A DNA stretch of 8,112 nt from Candidatus Poribacteria bacterium (GTDB lineage Bacteria; Poribacteria; WGA-4E; WGA-3G), in assembly GCA_009845505.1 (NCBI GenBank), contig VXZL01000045.1:1-8112 (forward strand). The letters run 5' to 3'. The notes below the pieces were generated by a model that ran no database searches, was not told the DNA's origin, and was given only the letters and a program-made list of their open reading frames with translations. Each line of letters begins with the position of its first letter. Position 1 is the stretch's first letter. Below, piece after piece: positions 1 through 5,977 of this stretch. The translations under genes and the position numbers were made by a program.

Positions 1-1
1 A

Positions 2-898
2 AATCTCAACGCCAAACATCTCAAGAAGTTAGGAAGTGTGGATGTGGGAGATAGGTACCTTCAGGGTATTGACGTTGATATTGTAGGGGAAAAGTTGTAT
101 ATCATGGTTTCAAAGTTAGACGGTAGCTTTATTGTCAGGACCGACCTTAACTTTAAGAACCCTCAGCGGATCGCAAATAATTTGCGGTTTGCAACGGATC
201 TGGCTATATCAGGAAACAAAATTTACTGGATGGAATCAAACGCAAGAGAAGACGAACCCCATAGTGGGATATGGACGATTTTTAACCATCGAATCAAAAG
301 TGCGAATCTCAACGGTTCAAATGTCAAGGTACTGGTTAGGAATTTTGCTGAAGCACTTACTCTTGATGTTTTTGGCCCTATTCCTGTTGATGATTCTGTG
401 CCCTTTACTGTCGATTCTGCAGGTAAGAAACTTTATTGGACAGCCAACGGGGAGGTCTGGCGGGCGAATCTTAACGGCAAGAATCGCCAAAAAGTGGCTT
501 CGGGCATATATGTAACTGGCGGTTTAGGGCAAAGGTTTTTTACCGTCGGGAGTTCCAATGCCGTGCCAGCAGCACCTACGAATATAGACACTGCAACGCC
601 GCCCGAAGCCACAGCGCTACTCCCAAACTACCCGAACCCGTTCAACCCGGAAACGTGGATACCGTATCAGTTAGCAGCACCCGCAGACGTTCGCATCTCG
701 ATTTATGCTGCAGATGGGACGTTGGTGCGGAGGTTGGCATTAGGGCATCAAAGTGTCGGTATCTATGCGTCTCGGAGCCGTGCTGCGTATTGGGATGGTC
801 GGAACGATCTCGCGGAACCCGTGGCAAGCGGTGTCTATTTCTACACACTCACTGCGGGGGATTATACGGCTACGCGCAAGCTGTTGATACGCAAATAG
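2..898 (+). CDS. YWTD-type beta-propeller secreted protein with FlgD-like C-terminal tail (5' end outside window)
   Basis: The frame is open from base 2, so the true start lies upstream of the window; the GTG at 38 is internal, because the residues before it (NLNAKHLKKLGSV) already look like a propeller strand. What is visible is about 298 residues. The first two thirds show repeats of the LDL-receptor YWTD class: KIYWMES, then IKSANLNGSNVKVLV, and KLYWTANGEVWRANLNGKNRQKV. After a short Ala/Pro/Thr linker comes a C-terminal module from about base 610: LLPNYPNPFNPETWIPYQL, an Ig-like FlgD-type strand set, and the final VASGVYFYTL/TATRKLLIRK. In known families such tails resemble FlgD Ig-like and type IX secretion (Por) sorting domains, so export to the surface is inferred. 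The propeller probably mediates binding rather than catalysis; the ligand is unknown. The stop at 896-898 lies 30 nt before the next gene's ATG, so the two are probably cotranscribed. Confidence 0.85.
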   Translation, partial: NLNAKHLKKLGSVDVGDRYLQGIDVDIVGEKLYIMVSKLDGSFIVRTDLNFKNPQRIANNLRFATDLAISGNKIYWMESNAREDEPHSGIWTIFNHRIKSANLNGSNVKVLVRNFAEALTLDVFGPIPVDDSVPFTVDSAGKKLYWTANGEVWRANLNGKNRQKVASGIYVTGGLGQRFFTVGSSNAVPAAPTNIDTATPPEATALLPNYPNPFNPETWIPYQLAAPADVRISIYAADGTLVRRLALGHQSVGIYASRSRAAYWDGRNDLAEPVASGVYFYTLTAGDYTATRKLLIRK

Positions 899-917
899 CA
901 CTGTTTGACCGCAAAAA

Positions 918-924
918 GGAGAGG
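918..924 (+). promoter_or_regulatory. Ribosome binding site that fixes the lipoprotein start at 929
   Basis: The purine run GGAGAGG lies 4 nt before the ATG at 929. An in-frame TTG at 905 would add eight residues, but it lies before this site and has no Shine-Dalgarno sequence of its own. The ATG is therefore preferred. Confidence 0.7.
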
Positions 925-928
925 ATTT

Positions 929-1759
929 ATGTTTTTGGGCTTTCACCAGAGATATACCGTCGCATGCGTCCTGCTTTTGGGTGCTTGCTTTCTGTCTTGC
1001 AATCGGATCACACCGCTTTCGCCCGTTTCAGGCGATGTCCAACTTTTACCGCTTTCGCCGAAACTCAGCGAATCCTTGCTCGGAACCTGGCAGATTGTCG
1101 AGATTGATGGTGCGGATGTGTCTGAGAGTTTATCGAAAGTTCAGACGATCACCGAAAGGCATGTGGTGGAGACCGCCTCTTTGACACCCGAGGGGCAATG
1201 GTCTTTAGAGTTTTTTAGAGGCATTGAAGGGGCTAAAGTTGAAGCCGTTGAATGCGTTGAAAAGGTTTTGACGCTGACACCCGAGGGGGAATGGTCTTTA
1301 TCGCTTAGCTACAACATCCGCCTCAACATATCGGCGTTCGGTGCCGCCGAGGATTTCGCGGATGTCGGGGTCATCCTTTCGGTCGATGGCAGCTACCTCG
1401 CAGGGCTTGACAGTATCTCCAACGAAATGCTTTTCATCTTTGAAACAAAAGCACACGCGACGGAATTTATACATGAGAGTGTCATAGATCCGGGGTGTCC
1501 GGAAGGGATGGTATGTCCTGCTGTCTCCTATCCATCCTTCTTTACCGTAGCCCTTGACTGGAGCTTCTTTGACGCAGCACGAAAGCCGTTATCACACCTG
1601 TTTTCATCGCCGCTTTTTGCCGCCGATCACCAGACCCCGGTGATGTATACATGGAATATAGCCATTCTTGAACCGGTTCAAGCGAATTATTCGCTTTGGC
1701 TTTCTTCTCCGGAGAAAATAGAGGACATCACGTTGACACGGGTCGATGAGTTTAGGTAA
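929..1759 (+). CDS. Predicted lipoprotein of unknown function, lipocalin-like fold possible
   Basis: A 276-residue protein. The N-terminus is a typical lipoprotein signal: a basic residue (R8), a hydrophobic core VACVLLLGACFLSC, and two candidate lipidated cysteines, C20 (LGAC) and C24 (FLSC). The mature part starts with a Pro/Ser-rich spacer, then LLGTWQIVEIDG at residues 50-61. A GTW motif near the N-terminus is common in lipocalin-like and META-like small beta-barrels, but no family is recognised with certainty. A beta-hairpin-like unit, LTPEGQWSL (85-93) and LTPEGEWSL (116-124), occurs twice with a 31-residue period. Two cysteines in DPGCPEGMVCP could form a disulfide outside the cytoplasm. 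It follows the propeller gene at 30 nt and is probably in the same transcript, suggesting a shared envelope role. The start is set by the ribosome site at 918-924. Confidence 0.75.
   Translation: MFLGFHQRYTVACVLLLGACFLSCNRITPLSPVSGDVQLLPLSPKLSESLLGTWQIVEIDGADVSESLSKVQTITERHVVETASLTPEGQWSLEFFRGIEGAKVEAVECVEKVLTLTPEGEWSLSLSYNIRLNISAFGAAEDFADVGVILSVDGSYLAGLDSISNEMLFIFETKAHATEFIHESVIDPGCPEGMVCPAVSYPSFFTVALDWSFFDAARKPLSHLFSSPLFAADHQTPVMYTWNIAILEPVQANYSLWLSSPEKIEDITLTRVDEFR
1183..1300 (+). repeat. In-frame 25-bp direct repeat within the lipoprotein gene
   Basis: Bases 1183-1207 and 1276-1300 are identical except for one position (GACACCCGAGGGG then C or G, then AATGGTCTTTA). They are 93 bp (31 codons) apart and encode LTPEGQWSL and LTPEGEWSL. 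The DNA identity is higher than expected for an old structural repeat, so a fairly recent local duplication or gene conversion is plausible. Confidence 0.75.
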
Positions 1760-1839
1760 TTGAAACGCTGCCAAACGCAACCGATTTTGAGGGAGATTGA
1801 AACGCTTTAATGCGGTGGTGCTGCTTCTCATCGCACCCG

Positions 1840-2018
1840 TTAACGAAGCAGTCGTCCGAACCTTGGGGTTGGGACATCAACCTCTATCAGAACAGAGCGC
1901 GTGCTGCTTATTGGGATGGGAGGAATGAACTCGGTGAACCTGTCGCAAGTGGGTGTATTTCTATACATTGACAGCAGGCGATTTCACTGCAACACGAAAG
2001 ATGCTAATAGCGAAATAG
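1840..2018 (+). pseudogene. Frameshifted remnant of a FlgD-like C-terminal secretion tail
   Basis: Three frames must be joined to read the module. Bases about 1840-1880 give NEAVVRTLGLGHQ. After a frame change, about 1884-1951 gives YQNRARAAYWDGRNELGEP followed by VASG. A second frame change at the GGG around 1951 is needed before VYFYTLTAGDFTATRKMLIAK and a TAG stop at 2016-2018. The same order and wording occur intact at the end of the first gene (VRRLALGHQ, RAAYWDGRN, EPVASGVYFYTL, TATRKLLIRK). The second lesion looks like loss of one G (GGGTGT where GGGGTGT or similar is needed). The first looks like a small deletion around CCTCTATCAG. No N-terminal part of the host protein remains. Sequencing error alone is unlikely, because both the body of the gene and a start are missing. 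Confidence 0.8.
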
Positions 2019-2051
2019 ATAGTGATAAGTTATAAGTGGTAGGTTGTATTT

Positions 2052-2330
2052 TTGAACAATATCAAATTTTTTGACGCGCAAAGGGATTCGCCTCTACGAC
2101 ATCCACCCACTAAAGTAGGGGGATTTGTAGCGGAGGATACGGTAAACTGGCAAACCCTTTTATATAGAATTGTGGCAACTCTGTTTGCGATTATAATTTT
2201 TGTCTGGTTCGGTTGTGGCGAAACGATAGAAATAGAGAGAGCGAGTTTTTCAGGGCGTGTTGTTGATGAATCTGGAAATCCGGTCGCTGGACTCGGACTC
2301 GGCATTATCCCCTGCGATGTTGTTGATTAG
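2052..2330 (+). pseudogene. Truncated lipoprotein fragment with the start of a carboxypeptidase-regulatory-like domain
   Basis: An open frame of 92 residues from a TTG at 2052, with no convincing Shine-Dalgarno sequence for that codon. The part that resembles a protein begins near NWQTLLYRIV: a hydrophobic segment LFAIIIFVWFGCGE like a lipoprotein signal (Cys55), then FSGRVVDESGNPVAGLGLGI, the opening strands of a CarboxypepD_reg/transthyretin-like domain (G-V-V-D-x-x-G-x-P-V-x-G-A/L). It stops after IIPCDVVD, before one such domain could be completed. A GGAGG at 2132-2136 lies 5 nt before an in-frame GTA codon (2142), where a start codon would be expected; this suggests start-codon decay. 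An internal GTG at 2172 could initiate a shorter product. The region before NWQ contains an imperfect palindrome and is probably not original coding sequence. A short functional lipopeptide cannot be excluded. Confidence 0.55.
2101..2124. repeat. Imperfect inverted repeat with TAAA loop
   Basis: ATCCACCCAC (2101-2110) and GTAGGGGGAT (2115-2124) pair at 8 of 10 positions around a TAAA loop. Flanking CCTC/TAC and GTA/GAGG segments extend the pairing weakly. Short GC-rich hairpins with a TAAA-type loop occur at the ends of IS200/IS605-type elements and in small dispersed repeats. No transposase lies nearby, so the origin is a guess. Confidence 0.4.
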
Positions 2331-2397
2331 GTAGACTCGAACAACATATAGGTCCTTCTGCTGGATTTATGCTTTTCGCATTCCTTCCAATTCAGAT

Positions 2398-2426
2398 TTG
2401 AAAAAAATACGCACCTGTGATAATAT
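2398..2426 (+). promoter_or_regulatory. Sigma70-type promoter for the phosphohexomutase gene
   Basis: TTGAAA at 2398-2403 (5 of 6 match to the -35 box) is followed after 17 nt by TAATAT at 2421-2426. An overlapping alternative -10 is GATAAT at 2419-2424 (5 of 6), preceded by TG in the extended -10 position (2416-2417), with a 15-nt spacer. Either gives a transcript starting near 2431-2434 and a short leader before the ATG at 2463. This is the most convincing promoter in the window. Confidence 0.6.
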
Positions 2427-2442
2427 ACCTATCAAATCCCTA

Positions 2443-2456
2443 TCTCCGTTAGGAGA
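2443..2456 (+). promoter_or_regulatory. Small hairpin covering the mutase Shine-Dalgarno sequence
   Basis: TCTCC (2443-2447) and GGAGA (2452-2456) are perfect complements around a GTTA loop. The AGGAG ribosome site (2451-2455), 7 nt before the ATG at 2463, is almost entirely inside the loop and 3' arm. Partial masking of translation start is possible. The stem is only 5 bp, so it may be fortuitous. Confidence 0.4.
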
Positions 2457-2462
2457 ACGTTG

Positions 2463-4649
2463 ATGATTATCACAGTTGACGAAAGTTTCCATCATAAGAG
2501 AAACCAGACCGAGCAGCAACTCTTTACAGTCGTTGAGCAGAATACACCCGATACTATCAAAACACCCCTTTTTCCGCAAGATGAACCAAATGCATTTACA
2601 TTCCAGCTTGATAAAGGCGTTATCGAACGTTTGAACCTCTGGGAGTGGTTCCGCAATTACGCCAAGGAGGCACAAGTCTCGACCGCTGGCATCCGGGGTC
2701 CACAAAATATCTTATACCCTTGGGATACCCGCTTTCCCATTAATCAGATCGGAATTATCTTAGCGACACTCGGAAAGAGTCTCGTTGCCAACGAAACTGC
2801 AGACGGAAGGCTTGTTGAGAAAATCGCGGGATGTGAGGTGCGCTACAACTCGCAGAAATACGTTGAGTTCATCGCCCGTATCCAAGCCGCACAAGGCATT
2901 CGGACTTACGTACCGAAAGCGTTTGGTACACTGCCTATCTGGATGACATCCTTTTTGATTTTCATGCTGGATCTCGACGGTGGCGAGCATGTTACGTCAA
3001 GCCACTCCGTCAGCACCAAAAACGCGACGAAAGACCTCAACAATCAGGGAAGTCAATATCTACCTGAAGAATCTATGCGGTTCGTTAACAAGATTGAAGA
3101 AATTCTCGAAACCGCTGAAACGGAAGGTTATCCAATTCAATTCAGCATGATTAACGACGAGCACATCGACTTTGAACGGTTAGATGAGCTCCACGACGGC
3201 GTGCAGCTGTATGGCGGCTATCTCAAAAATGGCGTGGCTACGGATGCCAACCTTAGCCTCATCCGCGAAGTTAAACCGCCGATTGTTGTGGATTGTGTTG
3301 GTGGATGTATGTATCGTCCGATGCGTGCTATCTTTGAACGGTTAGGCATCGCCGATTCTGTTAACTGGCTACATGTTGAAGCAGACCCGCTTTATCACAA
3401 CATCGGGAAACTCAATCGGAATCCGAAGACCGGCGAGGCTGAATTTTATGATCTCGGCTGCGATTTTAGTATCCTTGATGTCGTCAAATCCGCAGACTAT
3501 GCAACGAAACTCAAAGCGCAACCGGTCGGGACGATTATTGAAGCGACTGATCCCGATGGGGATCGACTCGTCGTCTGTGAAATAGAAGAGGCATCGCGGG
3601 CAGAGACCCTGGAACGCCTCGGTGTTGATTTCCTTGGTCTTGGTGATAGCCGGCTTCTAACGATTTACACGCCGAATCAGGCGTTTCTCATGTTGATGGA
3701 CTTCTATGCGAAGCAACTCAGAACTTCTGGACTCTGGGAGAACCATCCGCGGTTCATGATTAAGACGACACCTTCCGCGCTCGCATGGGACCAGTGGGGT
3801 GACACAAACGATGTTAAGGTCATTAACGTTCCCGTCGGTTTCAAGGAGATTGCCGCGATTATGAAAAAAATTGAACGGCAGATTGCTGACGCCCCAGACG
3901 CACCGGTTGTTATCCAAGATGTCTACGGCGAAACGATTTCACTCGGTGTACAGCCAAGGCTCATTTTTGCGGGTGAAGAGAGCGGCGGAATGATTACCGG
4001 TCCTGAGGAACTCATTCGGAGTCAAGGCGGACGAACTGCTATTGCGATGCGTGAAAAATCGGCAGGTGAATCTATGGTGCTTCTCACAGCACTCGCTGCG
4101 CATTGTAAACGCGCGGGTATACCTCTGTCTGACTATCTTGCCTCTGTCTTTGCCGAAAGTCGGATCACTGCAACGTGTGATGTCAGAGAAGATATAACGT
4201 ATTACAACGAGTCTGAACCGAATCCTGAGAAACTTCGTGCAGCGAAGTTGGAAGGTGAGGCAAAACGTGATAAAAATGACCTATTCTTCCTCGGCATCGC
4301 TATTGCCCTCCGCGATGAAAAAATAGACATGGCACAGGCACGTACAATCCTTTCAGACGCGCTTCCTGGTCTTGATTTTGATGACCTTGAAGATGTCCGA
4401 TTTGTTGGTGATGGAAGTTATCTCAAATTTCGTGATAAGTTTGTTGAAGTTCGGAAATCTGGGACAGACGCGAAAACCAAAGCCTATGCCTCTGGCGGCG
4501 ATAAGGACGAGTGTCGTAAATTCGCCAAAGTCTTCGGTGAGGCAAGCGGTGAATTAACCGAACTTTATACCGAACAAATAGGTCAAACTTACTTAAGGGA
4601 TGTTGAAAATAGAGCACGGCAAATTTATGATGCCTTTCAGTCAGGTTAA
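2463..4649 (+). CDS. Phosphoglucomutase/phosphomannomutase family protein (alpha-D-phosphohexomutase), enlarged
   Basis: A 728-residue cytoplasmic enzyme expected to interconvert hexose 1- and 6-phosphates through a phosphoserine and a bisphosphate intermediate. All four family signatures are present in order: STAGIRG at 73-79; the phosphoserine loop TSSHS at 178-182 (catalytic Ser180, canonical form TASHNP); the Mg-binding loop DPDGDR at 363-368; the sugar loop GEESGG at 504-509; and the phosphate-binding loop RKSGTDAK at 664-671 (canonical RPSGTEPK). Bacterial members are usually about 450-580 residues; the spacing between motifs here is stretched in every domain, and about 70 residues precede the first motif. 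The ATG at 2463 is chosen over the adjacent TTG at 2460 because AGGAG lies 7 nt upstream. A sigma70-like promoter lies directly ahead, so the gene probably starts a transcript. Substrate (glucose, mannose or aminosugar phosphate) cannot be assigned from the sequence. Confidence 0.92.
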   Translation: MIITVDESFHHKRNQTEQQLFTVVEQNTPDTIKTPLFPQDEPNAFTFQLDKGVIERLNLWEWFRNYAKEAQVSTAGIRGPQNILYPWDTRFPINQIGIILATLGKSLVANETADGRLVEKIAGCEVRYNSQKYVEFIARIQAAQGIRTYVPKAFGTLPIWMTSFLIFMLDLDGGEHVTSSHSVSTKNATKDLNNQGSQYLPEESMRFVNKIEEILETAETEGYPIQFSMINDEHIDFERLDELHDGVQLYGGYLKNGVATDANLSLIREVKPPIVVDCVGGCMYRPMRAIFERLGIADSVNWLHVEADPLYHNIGKLNRNPKTGEAEFYDLGCDFSILDVVKSADYATKLKAQPVGTIIEATDPDGDRLVVCEIEEASRAETLERLGVDFLGLGDSRLLTIYTPNQAFLMLMDFYAKQLRTSGLWENHPRFMIKTTPSALAWDQWGDTNDVKVINVPVGFKEIAAIMKKIERQIADAPDAPVVIQDVYGETISLGVQPRLIFAGEESGGMITGPEELIRSQGGRTAIAMREKSAGESMVLLTALAAHCKRAGIPLSDYLASVFAESRITATCDVREDITYYNESEPNPEKLRAAKLEGEAKRDKNDLFFLGIAIALRDEKIDMAQARTILSDALPGLDFDDLEDVRFVGDGSYLKFRDKFVEVRKSGTDAKTKAYASGGDKDECRKFAKVFGEASGELTELYTEQIGQTYLRDVENRARQIYDAFQSG

Positions 4650-4653
4650 TAGC

Positions 4654-4700
4654 AGTCGGCAAAGGATATAATTCTGCCAGAAACCTTTGTGCCGCAGACT
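4654..4700 (+). promoter_or_regulatory. Spacer with a perfect -10 box and weak dyad, possible promoter for the propeller gene
   Basis: TATAAT occurs at 4667-4672, 67 nt before the next ATG, but no good -35 box is found 16-18 nt upstream. The box sits in the loop of an imperfect dyad: AGTC-GGC-AAAGG (4654-4665) against CCTTTG-T-GCC-GC-AGACT (4684-4700), with bulges. There is no T-tract, so it does not look like a terminator. Confidence 0.3.
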
Positions 4701-4738
4701 GAAAACTGATCGCTGATGGCTAAAAAAAGGAGACTATC

Positions 4739-5833
4739 ATGGTTAGAACGAGTACCATTCTATTCGGAACGTTTATTGCAGTCGCGCTACTTTTTTCCTA
4801 CACGATTGCTATCCATGCCGATTGGACCGTCCTACGTGAAGACGATATCATCCGTGGAGACGGGATTGACGGCATGTTACACGATGTCTATTTCATGGAT
4901 AACCAGAACGGGTTGGTCGTTGGCGATAACGGTCTAATGTTGAAGACAACGGATGGCGGTGCCACGTGGGAGAAAATGGAAGTTGATATGCGTCCTCCCG
5001 GGGCAAGGCAAAGACCGGGCGGACCTCCCGGGGGTGGCGGTCCCCCAGCGGGTATGTTCGGTGGTGGCGGTGCTTCACCGCTCTATCATATCTATTTTAT
5101 GGATGAAAACGCCGGATATATAATCGGTGGTCGAGGCACTATCTTAAAAACCGAAGACGGTGGCAAAACTTGGGCACGGAAAATGGCAAGGAGTGATAAC
5201 CCGAATCCTGGGCGTCGTGGAGGCGGCATTCGCGCGAACTTGATGGGCATCCAGATGATTAGTGAGACGACCGGTTTCATCGCTGGATCGGAGAATACTA
5301 TCCTCAAAACAACCGATGGCGGCGAAACGTGGATGGGCAGCTCGGAACGCGCACGCGTCGGCGAAACCCGGAATAACCTTGAAGGTCTTTGGTTTGTTTC
5401 CCCTACAATGGGTTGGGTGATTGGTTCATTCGGTACACTTATGCATACTACTAATGGTGGTGAAACGTGGGAGAAGCGGGATCCCGGGTTTGATAATAAT
5501 CTTTTCGGTATTCACTTCCTTGATGAAAACACGGGTTGGATTTGTGGACAGGAGGGTTTAATCCTACATACCACGGATGGCGGCGCGACCTGGAACCAAC
5601 AAAAGACCGAATCTTATGACGATCTCCACGATATTATCTTTGTTGATGCAATGGTCGGTTGGGCAGTCGGCGGTTTCAATTCTGTTCTGCACACCACCGA
5701 TGGTGGTCAGACATGGACGGTATCGAATATACCCGGAGCCGCAAATCTCAAGGGTGTTCATGCAACCGATCAGAACAACTGTTGGACAATTAACGATTGG
5801 GGAGTCATCGCAGGATATAAAGTGCAAGAATAG
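4739..5833 (+). CDS. Exported Ycf48-like/BNR Asp-box beta-propeller protein
   Basis: A 364-residue protein with a Sec-type signal peptide (residues 1-27, core ILFGTFIAVALLFSYTIAI, probable cleavage after IHA before DW). The rest is a beta-propeller with six Asp boxes of the form T-x-[DN]-G-G-x-T-W, whose Trp residues are at 77, 145, 198, 244, 285 and 326. A seventh, degenerate blade (VHATDQNNCWTINDWGVIAGY) probably closes the ring. Each blade begins with the YFMDxxxGxxxGxxGxxLKT pattern typical of Ycf48-like (PSII assembly/stability factor-like) proteins. Nothing indicates photosynthesis; in heterotrophs these act as periplasmic or secreted scaffolds of unknown partner. Blade spacing is regular (38-46 residues) except for two insertions: a Gly/Pro-rich loop at 85-112 and a shorter N-P-G-R-rich loop at about 152-164. 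AGGAG at 4728-4732 lies 6 nt before the ATG. No lipobox or sorting tail is present. Confidence 0.88.
   Translation: MVRTSTILFGTFIAVALLFSYTIAIHADWTVLREDDIIRGDGIDGMLHDVYFMDNQNGLVVGDNGLMLKTTDGGATWEKMEVDMRPPGARQRPGGPPGGGGPPAGMFGGGGASPLYHIYFMDENAGYIIGGRGTILKTEDGGKTWARKMARSDNPNPGRRGGGIRANLMGIQMISETTGFIAGSENTILKTTDGGETWMGSSERARVGETRNNLEGLWFVSPTMGWVIGSFGTLMHTTNGGETWEKRDPGFDNNLFGIHFLDENTGWICGQEGLILHTTDGGATWNQQKTESYDDLHDIIFVDAMVGWAVGGFNSVLHTTDGGQTWTVSNIPGAANLKGVHATDQNNCWTINDWGVIAGYKVQE
4994..5073 (+). repeat. Gly/Pro-encoding low-complexity tract with 30-bp periodicity
   Basis: CCTCCCGGGG occurs at 4994-5003 and 5024-5033, exactly ten codons apart. It is followed by further GGC/GGT/CCC-rich codons through about 5073. 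It encodes PPGARQRPGG then PPGGGGPPAG then MFGGGGA. The tract is much more GC-rich than the rest of the gene and probably grew by slippage. Confidence 0.65.
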
Positions 5834-5840
5834 CAGGATA

Positions 5841-5915
5841 GATGGAAGGGTGGAAGAGAAAACGGAAGTATAGGAGCCCCTTTTCCTATACTTCCAATCT
5901 TCCAGTCTTCCAATC
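5841..5915. repeat. Long hairpin element built from 8-bp repeats
   Basis: GGAAGTATAGGA (5864-5875) and TCCTATACTTCC (5884-5895) form a perfect 12-bp stem around the loop GCCCCTTT. The pairing resumes outside: GGAAGGGTGGAAGA (5844-5857) against TCTTCCAGTCTTCC (5898-5911), 12 of 14 paired. The right arm is three tandem octamers, CTTCCAAT, CTTCCAGT, CTTCCAAT (5891-5914). The left arm has GATGGAAG and GGTGGAAG. It starts 8 nt after the propeller stop. A strong cruciform or RNA hairpin is expected. It lacks a T-tract, so 3'-end protection or a dispersed repeat is more likely than classic termination. Confidence 0.75.
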
Positions 5916-5966
5916 CCGCAAGCAAACGGTAAGATTTGTGTCCACCCGAATTAAAAGATCGTAGAG

Positions 5967-5972
5967 AAAGGA
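5967..5972 (+). promoter_or_regulatory. Ribosome binding site that fixes the oxidoreductase start at 5978
   Basis: AAAGGA lies 5 nt before the ATG at 5978. An upstream in-frame TTG at 5936 would add 14 charged residues with no family resemblance and lies before this site, so the ATG is preferred. Confidence 0.65.
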
Positions 5973-5977
5973 AAACA

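Larger units (their letters stand above)
1760..2397. other. Gene-poor interval carrying decayed gene fragments
   Basis: No intact gene of normal length is seen on either strand between the lipoprotein stop and the promoter of the mutase. Bases 1760-1839 contain only a repeated ATTGAAACGCT (1759-1769 and 1796-1806). Bases 1840-2018 are a broken secretion-tail module, and 2052-2330 a truncated lipoprotein-like fragment. Bases 2331-2397 show nothing recognisable. No transposase or integrase remnant was identified, so the interval reads as the residue of lost secreted-protein genes. Confidence 0.6.

Noticed and set aside
642..946. Minus-strand open frames under the secretion tail of the first gene
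   Set aside because: They lie antisense to a well-supported coding frame, have no family resemblance and no convincing ribosome site.
1759..1806. Two copies of ATTGAAACGCT (1759-1769 and 1796-1806), resembling the 3' end of many CRISPR repeats
   Set aside because: Only two copies, no shared sequence outside the 11 bp, no array and no cas genes.
4739..5833. Photosystem II assembly function from the Ycf48 resemblance
   Set aside because: Ycf48-like propellers are widespread in non-photosynthetic bacteria, and nothing else in the window is photosynthetic.
5841..5915. The octamer hairpin as a rho-independent terminator
   Set aside because: The stem is AT-rich at its centre, and no T-run follows either arm; kept as a repeat/hairpin instead.
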